Assembly (NCBI GenBank): GCA_003279655.1
Contig: QCHI01000006.1
Coordinates: 23,127-87,126, forward strand
Length of the DNA: 64,000 nt
Origin: Prochlorococcus sp. AG-402-A21
Lineage (GTDB): Bacteria > Cyanobacteriota > Cyanobacteriia > PCC-6307 > Cyanobiaceae
Direction of reading: 5' to 3'
The translations under genes and the position numbers were made by a program. Below, in pieces: positions 39,316 through 49,080 of this stretch. The notes beneath the pieces were generated by a model. That model was not told the DNA's origin and did not search any database. It was given only the letters and a program-made list of their open reading frames with translations. Numbering within the stretch: the stretch's first letter is position 1; each line of letters starts with the position of its first letter.

Positions 39316-40713
39316 TTGAACAAAAGCAGGAAAAGAAAATCAAGAAGATCTAACTTGCGTAAAAGCTTTTTCGCTAGTTTGTCTTTTCATCTTTATTCTC
39401 GCTTCAAAAGAGCTATTAGATGGCTTTTGCCAGGACTAGTAGTCAAAAGGTGGATGATGACATCTGGATTTGGCTTGTTAATTGCTTTGATTGGAGCCTC
39501 AATTTGGGCTGATCTGCGCCCAATTTATTGGGTCGTTGAAATACTTTTTTGGTTTTTAGGATTTATAACTACTTTTTTACCTAGAAACATTTCTGGCCCA
39601 ATAGTTTTTTTGATAGGTCTGTCTCTTTTGATTTGGGGACAAGGGAGAAGTTTTGAATCTATCAGGCAGGCTTTAGGTTCAAAAAAAGATACTTTTTTGG
39701 TTGATGCATTAAGAGCTAAGCAAAAATTAAATAGAGGTCCAAATATTGTCGCTGTAGGAGGAGGAACAGGTTTATCTTCGTTATTAAAAGGCTTAAAAAG
39801 ATATAGCAGCCGAATCACAGCAATAGTCACTGTTGCTGATGATGGAGGCAGCAGTGGAGTTCTTAGGAGAGAACTGGGAGTTCAGCCTCCAGGAGACATA
39901 AGAAATTGTTTAGCAGCTTTGGCAACGGAAGAGCCACTGATCAAAGGCCTTTTTCAATATCGCTTTCCTTCAGGTAGTGGACTTGAGGGACATAGCTTTG
40001 GAAATCTTTTCTTATCAGCCTTGACTGCGATAACTGGAAGCTTAGAGACCGCAATTACTGCTTCTAGTCGCGTCCTTGCTGTTCAGGGTCAAGTTGTACC
40101 AGCAACTAATGTAGATGTTCGATTGTGGGCGGAACTCGAAAATGGTGACCGAATAGATGGAGAATCAGCTATCGGGAAAGCACCCCTACCAATAGTAAGA
40201 ATAGGTTGTGACCCATCGCGACCACCAGCTTTGCCAAGAGCTATAGAAGCTATTAGAAATGCTGAAATTATTTTGATAGGACCTGGAAGTTTATATACTT
40301 CAATTCTGCCAAACCTACTTGTCCCTGAAATAGTCGAAGCTATTGAAAGGAGCAAAGCTCCAAAATTATATATATGTAATTTGATGACTCAACCAGGAGA
40401 AACCGATGGACTTGATGTCACTGGTCATGTAAGGGCTATTGAAGCGCAATTGGCATCTAGAGGAATTACCAGGAAAATATTTAATTCAATACTTGCTCAA
40501 GATGAATTAGAACCTTCCCCATTGGTTGATTACTACAAATCAAAAGGGGCTGAGCCAGTTAAATGTAATAAAATCGACCTTGTATCCTCTGGATATAATG
40601 TTTATTTAGCCTCTCTTCAGGGGGCAAAAGCTACTCCAACTTTGAGGCATGACCCAAGAAGTCTCGCTTTAGCAATAATGAGATTTTACAGAAGATACAA
40701 AAAAGGTAAATAA
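39316..40713 (+). CDS. Gluconeogenesis factor YvcK / CofD-like protein
   Basis: YvcK-type protein of 465 residues with a TTG start. About 100 N-terminal residues hold a basic tail and two or three hydrophobic helices. The CofD-like domain begins IVAVGGGTGLSSLLKGLKRY and contains VADDGGSSGVLRRELG, PPGDIRNCLAAL and LIGPGSLYTSILPNLLV. In Bacillus YvcK affects cell shape and binds UDP-sugars; the role here is inferred. The N-terminal membrane anchor is typical of the cyanobacterial form. Confidence 0.88.
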   Translation: MNKSRKRKSRRSNLRKSFFASLSFHLYSRFKRAIRWLLPGLVVKRWMMTSGFGLLIALIGASIWADLRPIYWVVEILFWFLGFITTFLPRNISGPIVFLIGLSLLIWGQGRSFESIRQALGSKKDTFLVDALRAKQKLNRGPNIVAVGGGTGLSSLLKGLKRYSSRITAIVTVADDGGSSGVLRRELGVQPPGDIRNCLAALATEEPLIKGLFQYRFPSGSGLEGHSFGNLFLSALTAITGSLETAITASSRVLAVQGQVVPATNVDVRLWAELENGDRIDGESAIGKAPLPIVRIGCDPSRPPALPRAIEAIRNAEIILIGPGSLYTSILPNLLVPEIVEAIERSKAPKLYICNLMTQPGETDGLDVTGHVRAIEAQLASRGITRKIFNSILAQDELEPSPLVDYYKSKGAEPVKCNKIDLVSSGYNVYLASLQGAKATPTLRHDPRSLALAIMRFYRRYKKGK

Positions 40714-40714
40714 A

Positions 40715-41236
40715 TTAGTATGCATCTTGCATTTCATAAAAGTCTGGCTGAACATAGTCTTTTCTAAGAGGCCATCCTTTCCAATCTTCAGGCATTAAAA
40801 GTCTTTTAGGATGAGGGTGACCTTTGAAATTAATACCATACATATCGAATGTTTCTCTTTCTTGCCAATCGGCTCCTCTGAAAAGACTATATAAACTAGG
40901 AACAGTTAAGTCCCCATTTCTATCTAGGAATACTTTTAATCTTACTTCGCGAGGAGAAATATCTGCTTTAAATTCACTCATTTCTATTAAATTATAAAAA
41001 CAAACTATGTTTAAACCAGGACCTTCATCGTATCCACCTTGGCACTGAAGATAATTAAATCCATCATTTTTTAATGCTTCAACTATTGATAAAAGATTGT
41101 TTGGCGAGATTTTTAAAATTTCAACTCCTAAGTGATCATCTTTTAGAGGAATGTTTTCAAATCCATTCTTGGAGAGCCAATCACTTATTGGACCTGAGAC
41201 TTGCTCTTCAACTACAATTTCCGATTCATTTGTCAT
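40715..41236 (-). CDS. ndhJ: NDH-1 subunit J
   Basis: Peripheral-arm subunit of thylakoid NDH-1 (complex I 30 kDa subunit), 173 residues. The signature [29 protein letters not shown] is characteristic (quoted in two parts: [12 protein letters not shown] and [11 protein letters not shown]). Last of the ndhC-K-J operon, 17 bp after ndhK. Takes part in cyclic electron flow and CO2 uptake. Confidence 0.96.
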   Translation of the reverse strand: MTNESEIVVEEQVSGPISDWLSKNGFENIPLKDDHLGVEILKISPNNLLSIVEALKNDGFNYLQCQGGYDEGPGLNIVCFYNLIEMSEFKADISPREVRLKVFLDRNGDLTVPSLYSLFRGADWQERETFDMYGINFKGHPHPKRLLMPEDWKGWPLRKDYVQPDFYEMQDAY

Positions 41237-41253
41237 GTTTTATAAGAAAGTGA

Positions 41254-42003
41254 TTAATTACTTGAAAGTTCTTCGGATATTTTTTGAACATCTTTTAAAG
41301 ATTGATCAAACTCTTCAGATAGTGAAGGATTTAAAGCAATTAATTGAGTTTTTGCATTTAGATATTGTCCATTTACTTTTGACTCGGTTCGCTTCATTTT
41401 ATGAGGGATAGTTAAATAACGATGAGTTTGGGTAATTTTTGATCTTTCAGAGATTGATTCGTTGGCAACCTTTTTTCTTAATTTAATGACAGCATCAAAT
41501 ATTGCTTCAGGTCTTGGAGGACATCCAGGAAGGTAAAGGTCAACTGGTATTAATTTATCAACACCTCTTACCGCCGTGGTTGAGTCTGCGCTGAACATGC
41601 CACCGGTAATAGTGCAAGCTCCCATAGCAATTACATACTTTGGATCTGGCATTTGCTCATAAAGCCTTACAAGAGCAGGAGCCATTTTCATAGTGACCGT
41701 GCCTGCAACGATTAGTAGATCTGCTTGCCTAGGAGAACTTCTTGGTACCAAGCCAAATCTGTCAAAATCAAATCTAGATCCAATTAGAGCAGCAAATTCA
41801 ATAAAACAACAAGCAGTGCCATAAAGAAGAGGCCAGAGACTGCTTAATCTTGCCCAGTTGTGAAGATCTTCAAGGCTTGTGAGTATTATGTTTTCGCTTA
41901 AATCACTTGTTACTGTTGGAGTCCCAACTGGTCCACAGGAAGCTTCCCTAAGATTTCTTACGGCTTCAGAAGAGGGGGATTTATTCAAGGGATTCAACTC
42001 CAT
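41254..42003 (-). CDS. ndhK: NDH-1 subunit K
   Basis: Complex I PSST-type subunit with the N2 iron-sulfur cluster, 249 residues. Cluster cysteines are in [23 protein letters not shown] segment and [13 protein letters not shown]. It overlaps the ndhC stop by 10 bp, indicating coupling. The C-terminal 60 residues after the conserved core are poorly conserved and charged. Confidence 0.96.
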   Translation of the reverse strand: MELNPLNKSPSSEAVRNLREASCGPVGTPTVTSDLSENIILTSLEDLHNWARLSSLWPLLYGTACCFIEFAALIGSRFDFDRFGLVPRSSPRQADLLIVAGTVTMKMAPALVRLYEQMPDPKYVIAMGACTITGGMFSADSTTAVRGVDKLIPVDLYLPGCPPRPEAIFDAVIKLRKKVANESISERSKITQTHRYLTIPHKMKRTESKVNGQYLNAKTQLIALNPSLSEEFDQSLKDVQKISEELSSN

Positions 42004-42356
42004 TCAAGGGCACCTTTTCTCCAGGCATATGCTAACGCCACAACCAATATTGTGATAAAAACGAGTGCTTCTATGAAAGCTAATAACCCAAGCTTGTGAA
42101 ATGCAACTGCCCATGGGTAAAGGAACACTGTCTCGACATCGAATATAACGAAAACAAGTGCAAACATATAGTATCGAATATTAAATTGGATCCATGCTCC
42201 TCCAATGGGCTCCATGCCAGATTCGTATGTAAGCTGTCTTTCTCCTGCTTTGCTTTTAGGAGCTATTAACTTATTTGTTGTAAGAGCAAGAATGGGTACT
42301 GCTCCAGAAATAATAAGAAATCCTAAAAAATACTCATAACCCTGAAGGGAAAACAT
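41994..42356 (-). CDS. ndhC: NDH-1 subunit C
   Basis: Membrane subunit (complex I subunit 3) with three helices, 120 residues. Signatures: [20 protein letters not shown] and [20 protein letters not shown]. First gene of ndhC-K-J. Divergent from rubA, with about 60-85 bp for both promoters. Confidence 0.96.
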   Translation of the reverse strand: MFSLQGYEYFLGFLIISGAVPILALTTNKLIAPKSKAGERQLTYESGMEPIGGAWIQFNIRYYMFALVFVIFDVETVFLYPWAVAFHKLGLLAFIEALVFITILVVALAYAWRKGALEWS

Positions 42357-42440
42357 GAATGAATTACTGATTTCAATATCATTCTGACAGTCATTTTCTA
42401 GATTAGTGCCATAGAGTTGTTATATGTGAAAGTGAAAACT

Positions 42441-42866
42441 GTGAGTGAAGACACCAAAACAAAATCAAATCCTCTAGAGGATTTGAATTCTGATGACAAA
42501 CAAAATCAAGTTAATTCATTTGAACCAAAAAACTCAACCGAGGAATTTGATCCAAAAGCCAATCGATTTGAATGTATAAGCTGTGGCTTTATTTATGATC
42601 CTGATGAGGGTATAAAAAAGCTAAATATTAAACCAGGAACGGCATTCCTAGACATCGATAGAGAGAAGTTTAGATGTCCAGTCTGTCGAGTAGGATTTGG
42701 TGGATACAAGGATATTGGACCTAAATCAAAGCCTAGTGGATTTGAAGAAAACCTTACTTATGGCTTTGGATTTAATAAACTTCCTTCAGGCCAGAAAAAT
42801 GTTCTTATTTTTGGAAGCCTGGCTTTAGCTGCTGCCTGTTTTCTCTCTCTTTATTCTTTGAAATGA
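42441..42866 (+). CDS. rubA: Membrane-anchored rubredoxin
   Basis: Thylakoid rubredoxin needed for PSII/PSI assembly. GTG at 42441 gives about 141 residues; an in-frame upstream TTG at 42417 adds 8 unlikely residues. Iron ligands: FECISCGFIYDPDEG and FRCPVCRVGFGGYK. C-terminal helix VLIFGSLALAAACFLSLY anchors it. It overlaps ycf48 by four bases (ATGA). The conserved rubA-ycf48-psbEFLJ order supports a role in PSII assembly. Confidence 0.93.
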   Translation: MSEDTKTKSNPLEDLNSDDKQNQVNSFEPKNSTEEFDPKANRFECISCGFIYDPDEGIKKLNIKPGTAFLDIDREKFRCPVCRVGFGGYKDIGPKSKPSGFEENLTYGFGFNKLPSGQKNVLIFGSLALAAACFLSLYSLK

Positions 42867-43879
42867 AACGTCTGTTTTCAAATGTCATTAATTTGACCCT
42901 AGTCTTGATTGTTGGAGTAGCTCTAAGTGGTTGTACTGTCAGCAATGCCTCCATTGGTTTATCAAGTCCTTGGTCTTTAGTTGACCTGGATACAGAGGCA
43001 AATCCATTAGATGTTGACTTCGTCGATGACAGTAATGGGTTTTTGGTTGGAACTAATAGGTTGATTCTGGAGACAAATGATGGCGGAATTACATGGAAAG
43101 AAAGAAATCTAGATATCCCAAGCGAAGGAAACTTTCGTTTGATAAGCGTTGATTTTAAAGGTCAAGAAGGTTGGATTGCAGGGCAACCAGGATTGATTCT
43201 TCATACAACTGATGGAGGAAAAAATTGGACTCGCCTTGATTTAGGCAATAAGTTGCCAGGAGATCCATATTTGATAACAACAATTGATATTGACTCTGCC
43301 GAGTTAGCAACTACTGCTGGAGCAATTTATAAAACAACTGATGCTGGTACAAATTGGGAAGCATTAGTTGTTGATACTTCTGGCTCTGGAGGCATAAGAG
43401 AGTTAAGACGAACAAAAAACGGTGGTTATATAAGTGTTAGTAGCCTTGGTAACTTTTTTTCAGTTTTAAGCCCAGGAGAAGATAGTTGGAGCCCTCATCA
43501 AAGAGCAAGTAGTAAGAGGGTTCAGAGTGTTGGAGAACAGCCAAATGGTGATTTATGGATGCTTTCTAGAGGAGCTGAAATCAGATTTAGTGCAGACCAT
43601 GATGATATCGACTCCTGGTCAAAGCCCATAATCCCTATTGTCAATGGGTACAACTATCAAGATCTTGTGTGGGGTCCATCTAAGTCCATTTGGGCAGCTG
43701 GAGGAAATGGAACTTTATTAGTGAGCAATGATGATGGAAAAACTTGGGAAAAAGATCCTGTTGGTGAATCTGTTCCAACAAATTTCATCAGAATTCAATT
43801 TGTGGAAAATTTTAATAGTGACAGCCTTAAGGGATTTGTATTTGGAGAAAGGGGGAATTTATTGCGATGGCAGGGTTGA
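42863..43879 (+). CDS. ycf48: PSII assembly factor Ycf48 (HCF136)
   Basis: Lumenal seven-bladed propeller lipoprotein that delivers D1 to early PSII assembly complexes. 338 residues. The signal peptide ends with the lipobox ALSGC near residue 23. Repeated motifs such as ETNDGGITWKER, HTTDGGKNWTRL, KTTDAGTNWEAL and SNDDGKTWEK mark the blades. Coupled to rubA and 107 bp upstream of psbE. Confidence 0.96.
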   Translation: MKRLFSNVINLTLVLIVGVALSGCTVSNASIGLSSPWSLVDLDTEANPLDVDFVDDSNGFLVGTNRLILETNDGGITWKERNLDIPSEGNFRLISVDFKGQEGWIAGQPGLILHTTDGGKNWTRLDLGNKLPGDPYLITTIDIDSAELATTAGAIYKTTDAGTNWEALVVDTSGSGGIRELRRTKNGGYISVSSLGNFFSVLSPGEDSWSPHQRASSKRVQSVGEQPNGDLWMLSRGAEIRFSADHDDIDSWSKPIIPIVNGYNYQDLVWGPSKSIWAAGGNGTLLVSNDDGKTWEKDPVGESVPTNFIRIQFVENFNSDSLKGFVFGERGNLLRWQG

Positions 43880-43986
43880 AATCATTAATTTTTGATGATT
43901 TCCATGACTCTGTGTAACCACCTTGCAACAGAGATCGTTTCTTTTGGTTTGGCTTGATAAGATCACTGAGCTGATTAAGTGAGGCT

Positions 43987-44235
43987 ATGGCTGCCGGCTC
44001 TACCGGGGAACGCCCGTTTTTTGAGATCATTACTAGTGTCCGCTATTGGATTATCCATGCTGTGGCACTTCCTGCGATCTTCGTGGCAGGATTTTTATTT
44101 GTGTCTTCTGGGCTTGCCTACGACGCTTTTGGAACTCCTAGACCAGATACGTATTTTCAGGCTGGAGAAAGCAAAGCTCCTGTTGTTGTTCAGCGCTTTG
44201 ATTCCAAGGCTGAACTTGACACTCGTCTGAAATAA
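43987..44235 (+). CDS. psbE: Cytochrome b559 alpha subunit
   Basis: PSII core subunit, 82 residues. The heme-ligand histidine is H24 in [14 protein letters not shown]. It has one membrane helix and a lumenal tail with [13 protein letters not shown]. The beta subunit (PsbF) that supplies the other heme ligand is not encoded downstream as expected; psbL follows after only 29 bp. Confidence 0.97.
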
Positions 44236-44264
44236 CCAAATTTCATCTGATTGCTTTATTATCC

Positions 44265-44384
44265 ATGCAAGTCAATCCAAATCCAAATAAAGTTCCGGTT
44301 GAATTAAACCGAACAAGTCTTTATCTTGGACTCTTACTTGTTTTTGTAATGGGAATTCTTTTTTCCAGTTACTTCTTTAACTAA
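44265..44384 (+). CDS. psbL: Photosystem II protein PsbL
   Basis: 39-residue single-helix subunit: [20 protein letters not shown] followed by the hydrophobic helix and ending FSSYFFN. It stabilises the QA site and PSII dimer. Usually third in psbE-F-L-J; here it is second. 11 bp to psbJ. Confidence 0.95.
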
Positions 44385-44395
44385 ATCTCTTTATC

Positions 44396-44593
44396 ATGAG
44401 CAAATTAAAAGGACCTGATGGACGAGCAGGAGATCGTCTACCAAATGGTATGCCTGCAGTCTCCTGGGAAAGACGCTGGACAGAGGGAGCACTTCCTTTA
44501 TGGTTAGTAGCTACTGCAGGTGGAACTGCTGTTATTTTTGTTCTTGGTATTTTCTTTTACGGTTCATACACTGGTATTGGTAACGCTGGTTAG
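44396..44593 (+). CDS. psbJ: Photosystem II protein PsbJ
   Basis: Single-helix PSII subunit affecting electron flow around QA/QB, 65 residues. The N-terminal 25 residues are hydrophilic ([19 protein letters not shown]), longer than in most cyanobacteria but usual for Prochlorococcus. The helix [20 protein letters not shown] is followed by [13 protein letters not shown], the conserved end. Last gene before a strong terminator. Confidence 0.95.
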   Translation: MSKLKGPDGRAGDRLPNGMPAVSWERRWTEGALPLWLVATAGGTAVIFVLGIFFYGSYTGIGNAG

Positions 44594-44630
44594 TTTTAAC
44601 TAGAAAAATACTATTTATTTGAATTGGCTT

Positions 44631-44670
44631 AAAAAAAACCAACTGACATTTTATGTCAGTTGGTTTTTTT
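44631..44670. terminator. Bidirectional terminator of psbJ and mtnP
   Basis: CCAACTGACAT at 44639-44649 pairs perfectly with ATGTCAGTTGG at 44653-44663. It is flanked by eight A (44631-44638) and seven T (44664-44670). The mtnP stop codon lies at 44656-44658, so the last codons of mtnP are part of the hairpin. Confidence 0.92.
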
Positions 44671-45600
44671 AAGCCAATATTTATCTGTAAATAATTTGAT
44701 CTTTTCTTTAGTTTTATTTGGTACATGCTCTTTTGGAGTGACTAGCGCATTTTTTAATGCATTATGAAAAGAGCTTGAGGGCCTTAATGATGAGATTCTT
44801 TTAGCGGCAGCAGAGATTATTGATTTTGCAAAACTTGCATTTTCCTGGAGATTCTCAAGAACCATCTCGACAGATACATTTTCGCAATTTTGATTCCAGC
44901 AATCATAATCAGTAACCATGGATAGGCTTGAGTAAGCGATTTCAGCTTCTTTTGCCAATCTAGCTTCCGTATGGTTTGTCATGCCTATTATTGAGCATCC
45001 CCAATCTCTATATAAATTTGATTCTGCTCTTGTTGAAAATGCTGGTCCTTCCATCGCAAGATATGTCCCTCCAATATGGATTTTTTTTTCTTTGGTTAAC
45101 AGTTTTTCTATTTCTTGTGAAAGTATCTGAGAAAGAATTTCGCAAAAAGGATTTGCCATGCTTATGTGAGCTACAACTCCATTATTAAAAAAGGTCAATG
45201 GTCTTTGATGAGTTCGATCAATAAATTGATCCGGAATAACAATGTCGCAAGGTTTGATATCTTCTTTTAGCGATCCCACAGCTGATGCCGAGATTAACCA
45301 CCTCACGTTTAGAGAGCGCATAGCCCAAATATTTGCTTTGTATGGGATTTCGCTTGGGTTTAAAGTATGTTTCTCTCCGTGGCGAGCTAGAAAAACAATC
45401 TCTATCCCAAATAGATTGCCTATTAGTAACTTATTAGAAGTTTTTCCATAGGGAGTGTCTAAGCTTAATTCGACTATATTTTTAAGATTTTCAATCCTAT
45501 ATAGTCCGCTTCCTCCAATAATTCCTAATCTTGCTTTTTTGAAATCATAGGCATCTGATTGTGTTCCAGAAATATTCAAAAAATCATGTTCACTGATCAT
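44656..45600 (-). CDS. mtnP: S-methyl-5'-thioadenosine phosphorylase
   Basis: Salvages methylthioadenosine. LGIIGGSGLYRIENL opens the core, then FLARHGEKHTLNPSEIPYKAN, YLAMEGPAFSTRAES and IGMTNHTEARLAKEAEI. ATG at 45600 is chosen as the most downstream ATG before the core; an in-frame ATG at 45630 is also possible. The 5' end overlaps the divergent selD-fusion start at 45586. The length, 314 residues, is slightly above typical. Confidence 0.93.
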   Translation of the reverse strand: MISEHDFLNISGTQSDAYDFKKARLGIIGGSGLYRIENLKNIVELSLDTPYGKTSNKLLIGNLFGIEIVFLARHGEKHTLNPSEIPYKANIWAMRSLNVRWLISASAVGSLKEDIKPCDIVIPDQFIDRTHQRPLTFFNNGVVAHISMANPFCEILSQILSQEIEKLLTKEKKIHIGGTYLAMEGPAFSTRAESNLYRDWGCSIIGMTNHTEARLAKEAEIAYSSLSMVTDYDCWNQNCENVSVEMVLENLQENASFAKSIISAAAKRISSLRPSSSFHNALKNALVTPKEHVPNKTKEKIKLFTDKYWLKKTN

Positions 45601-47763
45601 CTTGTTCTTGCTGGTGGTGGTCATACTCATGCCCTTGTGTTGCTCAGATGGGCAATGAATCCAAAACTGAAGCCTGCTGGAATGATTACTTTAGTCAATA
45701 AAGAAAGTACAACCATTTATTCTGGGATGTTTCCAGGGGTCCTGGCAGGTAAATACAAGATTGATGAAATACTAATTGATTTGAGGACGCTTGCTTCAAA
45801 AGCAGGCATTTCATTCGTAATGGCAGAAATTGAGGGGATTGACCTTAAGAAAAAAAAATTACTTTTAGCAGGACGTGCTGAAATTGAATATTCTTTATTA
45901 TCTCTAAATATAGGAACAAAAACTAAATTAAATTCTAGATCTTTAATTAGACGGGATAAAGATTTAGCTGTACCTATTAAACCTTTTCTCAAATCATATA
46001 ATTTTATTGTTGCTCAAGATATTCACAAGGATGATTCTTTAGTAAAACCATTTGTAATTATTGGTGGTGGATTTGCTGGAATAGAAATAGCTTTTTCTTT
46101 AAGAAAAAGATGGCCAAAAAGATCTATTTTGTTAAAAGTTAAATCGGGAAGAAAGATAAATAAGAACCTATTAAGAAATTTAAAGGATTTAAATATTGAG
46201 ATCATACAAAAGAATCCACATGCTTCATATCCACAATTAATATGCACTGGTAATAAATCATATGATTGGATAAAAGATAGTGGTTTACCTTTAGATAAGA
46301 ATGGGAGGGTATTAACAAAAAAAACTCTCCAAGTTCTTAATTATCCTGAGTTATTTGCTGTAGGAGATTGTGGAGTTATTAAGCATCATTCTCGCCCTTG
46401 CTCTGGAGTATGGGCAGTTCGTTCAGCAAAACCACTTGCGAAAAATTTAGAGGGAATCAGTAAAGGTTTAAAACTTGATGAATGGAAACCTCAAAGAAAA
46501 GCAATACAACTTTTAGATATTAACTATGCAAACAAAGAATCTAAAGCTTTTATGTCTTGGGGGGGAGTTATAATTGGTCCTTTTAATTTTCTATCAAGAT
46601 TGAAAGAATCAATTGATAAAAAATTTATCTCCAAATTTTATCTTATTAACAGAATAGATTCAGAAATGTTCTCTAAGCAAGAGATGATTAAGTGTAGAGG
46701 ATGTGCAGCAAAATTAGCTTTTACTCCATTAAGATCAACATTAAATAAATTAGATATAATAGAAACTTCTACAGATGATTCTATTGATATAGGAATATTA
46801 AAATCTAGTAAGATTTTGATACAAAGTGTCGATGGATTCCCATCTTTAGTTAGTGATCCATGGTTGAATGGGAGGCTTTTAGCTTTTCACTCTTGTTCTG
46901 ATATTTGGGCATGTGGAGGATCCGTTATCTCTGCACAATCTGTTGTCAAATTACCATCCTTACAAAACCATTTACAGCAAGAATTGTTATTTCAAGTATT
47001 GGAAGGTATCAATTCTGCCTTAATTATTCAGGGGGCAAAACTTATAGGTGGTCATACATTAGAATCAAGAAAAATATCTGAAGAGCCTTTCTCTCTAGAT
47101 ATCGAAAGCTCATTAACAGTAAATGGAATTATTGATAATAAAAAATATTTTTGGTCTAAGGGAGGAATGAAAAAGGGAGATGAAATTCTGATAAGTCGAC
47201 CTTTGGGAACGGGAATTATTTTTGCTGCATTCATGAATGGCCAAATTAAACCTTATTTAATTGATTCTGTTCTAAAAGAAATGAATAGAAGCCAGCATGA
47301 TATTGTTAACCATCTTAATCAATTAACAAATATAAATCTACACTCGAAAGTTGTTAATGCATGTACTGACATAACAGGTTTTGGATTATTAGGACATTTG
47401 TCTGAAATGTTAGAATCTACAAATAATGATCAATTAAAAAAGAATTTAGAACCCTTAAAAATTATTCTTGAGTTAGATAATATACCAGTATATGATGGGG
47501 TAAAAGAACTTTTAGATAAAGGTTTTGAAAGTAGTTTAGCCCCTTCCAATGAAATTTTTTTAAAAAATATTGATGGAGATGAAAACTTAAGATTTGAGCT
47601 AATCTCTAATAATTATATTTCCAATAAATCTTTTTACAATATCATGTTAAAAGTTTTAGTCGATCCGCAAACATGTGGACCTTTGGTTGTTAGTTGTTCA
47701 TCCATTTATTCAGAAAAACTTATACAGAAAGGACCTTGGATTAAAATCGGTTCTATTTCTTGA
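45586..47763 (+). CDS. selD: Flavoprotein-selenide, water dikinase fusion
   Basis: Two-part protein of about 725 residues. The N-terminal half is a pyridine-nucleotide-disulfide oxidoreductase (NDH-2/SQR-like): FAD motif LVLAGGGHTHALVLL, second dinucleotide motif FVIIGGGFAGIEIAFSLR, and LFAVGDCGVI. The C-terminal half is SelD: KCRGCAAKLAFTPLR with catalytic Cys/Lys, VDGFPSLVSDPWLNG, HSCSDIWACGG, and DITGFGLLGHLSEML. It makes selenophosphate. ATG at 45586 is chosen. Such fusions are known in marine cyanobacteria and some other bacteria. Confidence 0.92.
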   Translation: MFTDHLVLAGGGHTHALVLLRWAMNPKLKPAGMITLVNKESTTIYSGMFPGVLAGKYKIDEILIDLRTLASKAGISFVMAEIEGIDLKKKKLLLAGRAEIEYSLLSLNIGTKTKLNSRSLIRRDKDLAVPIKPFLKSYNFIVAQDIHKDDSLVKPFVIIGGGFAGIEIAFSLRKRWPKRSILLKVKSGRKINKNLLRNLKDLNIEIIQKNPHASYPQLICTGNKSYDWIKDSGLPLDKNGRVLTKKTLQVLNYPELFAVGDCGVIKHHSRPCSGVWAVRSAKPLAKNLEGISKGLKLDEWKPQRKAIQLLDINYANKESKAFMSWGGVIIGPFNFLSRLKESIDKKFISKFYLINRIDSEMFSKQEMIKCRGCAAKLAFTPLRSTLNKLDIIETSTDDSIDIGILKSSKILIQSVDGFPSLVSDPWLNGRLLAFHSCSDIWACGGSVISAQSVVKLPSLQNHLQQELLFQVLEGINSALIIQGAKLIGGHTLESRKISEEPFSLDIESSLTVNGIIDNKKYFWSKGGMKKGDEILISRPLGTGIIFAAFMNGQIKPYLIDSVLKEMNRSQHDIVNHLNQLTNINLHSKVVNACTDITGFGLLGHLSEMLESTNNDQLKKNLEPLKIILELDNIPVYDGVKELLDKGFESSLAPSNEIFLKNIDGDENLRFELISNNYISNKSFYNIMLKVLVDPQTCGPLVVSCSSIYSEKLIQKGPWIKIGSIS

Positions 47764-47784
47764 AAATACTTTTTCAGTTATTAA

Positions 47785-49038
47785 TCAAATAAGCTTTTTA
47801 TCAATTAATTTCATTCTTTGTCGTTTTATTTCTATTCCTATTTCTGGACCAGGTGACCAACCTTTAGCTATTAAATCATCACCTTTTATTGGAGACTCTA
47901 TATTCTTCCAGTTAAATAACCAAGATTTTAAATATTCTTTTAGTGGGTTATCTTTACATATTTCAAGTGTGACAGACAACTCATTAACGTTTAGATTCTC
48001 TAGGTTAGTTGTCCACTTTGATGGGGACCAATTTCTATATAAATCATTAGTCGTTATTTTTTTCAGATATTTATCTAATCGACAAGCTCCTTCTATTAGT
48101 TCTTTTTGCTGTTGATTTAAGTGTAATCTTTTAGATAGATATATAGGGCTTTTAGATTCATAAACTAATGCTGTTAGGGGTTCAATATTTGACTTCTTTG
48201 CAATGGAAATTTTTTCAATTAGTTGCTGTTTATTCTGTAATTTAGAATCTACTATCTTTAGACCTCCGCAGGCTTGTAGATTTTTTAATGCATTCTTCCA
48301 GTATTTACTTTCTAAAAGCAATTCTAGTTCCATTTTTAATCTTATTGATAATGCTGAAGGGGCTAAATCAGTATTATCTCCAATATGCCAACTCCAAGGC
48401 CAAAGATTTATTGTCTCTTTTATTTGTTTTAAGGCTTGATTTGATAGTTGAAAATCTAATTTAGCAGAATAGCGAGAAGCTCTAATAATTCTAGTTGGAT
48501 CTTCTAAAATACTTGATTCATGCAAAAAGTCCATTTTCATCTTTTCAATTGCATCTAATCCTGAAAATAAGTCTATTAGTCTATTATCTTTTAGTTCAAT
48601 TGCCATTGCATTTATATTAAAGTCTCTTCTTATTAGATCTTTTTTGATTGTTGATAATTTGACTATTGGATTTTCCCCGGGTATAGGATAAGTTTCTTCT
48701 CGAGCAGATGCAATATCAACTTTTATGCCATTAATTATTACTTCTGATGTCTTGTAAGTTAAGTTATTACGTATAACTTTTACGCTTTCTGCTCCAAGAA
48801 CTTTTTGCAATTCTTTTACGAAGGTTGAAGTCTCACCTTCAATTATTAAATCTAAATCATTGAAGATAATTTCATAATCTGGATTTTTATATTTTGTTAT
48901 TAAGTCTCTTACAACTCCTCCAACTATCGCAATAGAAGTTATATTGGCTTTGCCAGCTGCATCTAAAATAATAGTTAGAATTCCAATGGGTAATTCTTTT
49001 ATTTCTTTTTCAATTGTAGATTTATCAAATAATTCCAT
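47785..49038 (-). CDS. cca: CCA tRNA nucleotidyltransferase
   Basis: Class II nucleotidyltransferase, 417 residues. Head-domain motifs: AIVGGVVRDLI near residue 38, DLDLIIEG near residue 62, RRDFNINAMAIEL near residue 138, and DPTRIIRASRYSAKLDF near residue 178. It adds or repairs tRNA CCA ends, needed here since neither tRNA gene in the window encodes CCA. Poly(A) polymerase activity cannot be excluded. Convergent with selD. Confidence 0.92.
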   Translation of the reverse strand: MELFDKSTIEKEIKELPIGILTIILDAAGKANITSIAIVGGVVRDLITKYKNPDYEIIFNDLDLIIEGETSTFVKELQKVLGAESVKVIRNNLTYKTSEVIINGIKVDIASAREETYPIPGENPIVKLSTIKKDLIRRDFNINAMAIELKDNRLIDLFSGLDAIEKMKMDFLHESSILEDPTRIIRASRYSAKLDFQLSNQALKQIKETINLWPWSWHIGDNTDLAPSALSIRLKMELELLLESKYWKNALKNLQACGGLKIVDSKLQNKQQLIEKISIAKKSNIEPLTALVYESKSPIYLSKRLHLNQQQKELIEGACRLDKYLKKITTNDLYRNWSPSKWTTNLENLNVNELSVTLEICKDNPLKEYLKSWLFNWKNIESPIKGDDLIAKGWSPGPEIGIEIKRQRMKLIDKKLI

Positions 49039-49080
49039 GAGAAATATGATTTGAGGTAATTAATATTTTTAGATTAAATT

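Noticed and set aside
43878..43902. 8-bp hairpin at the ycf48 stop
   Set aside because: No T-run follows and it is weak; not enough to call a terminator or regulatory site.
43979..44230. Alternative 83-codon frame over psbE
   Set aside because: It overlaps psbE almost fully in another frame; PsbE is unmistakable.
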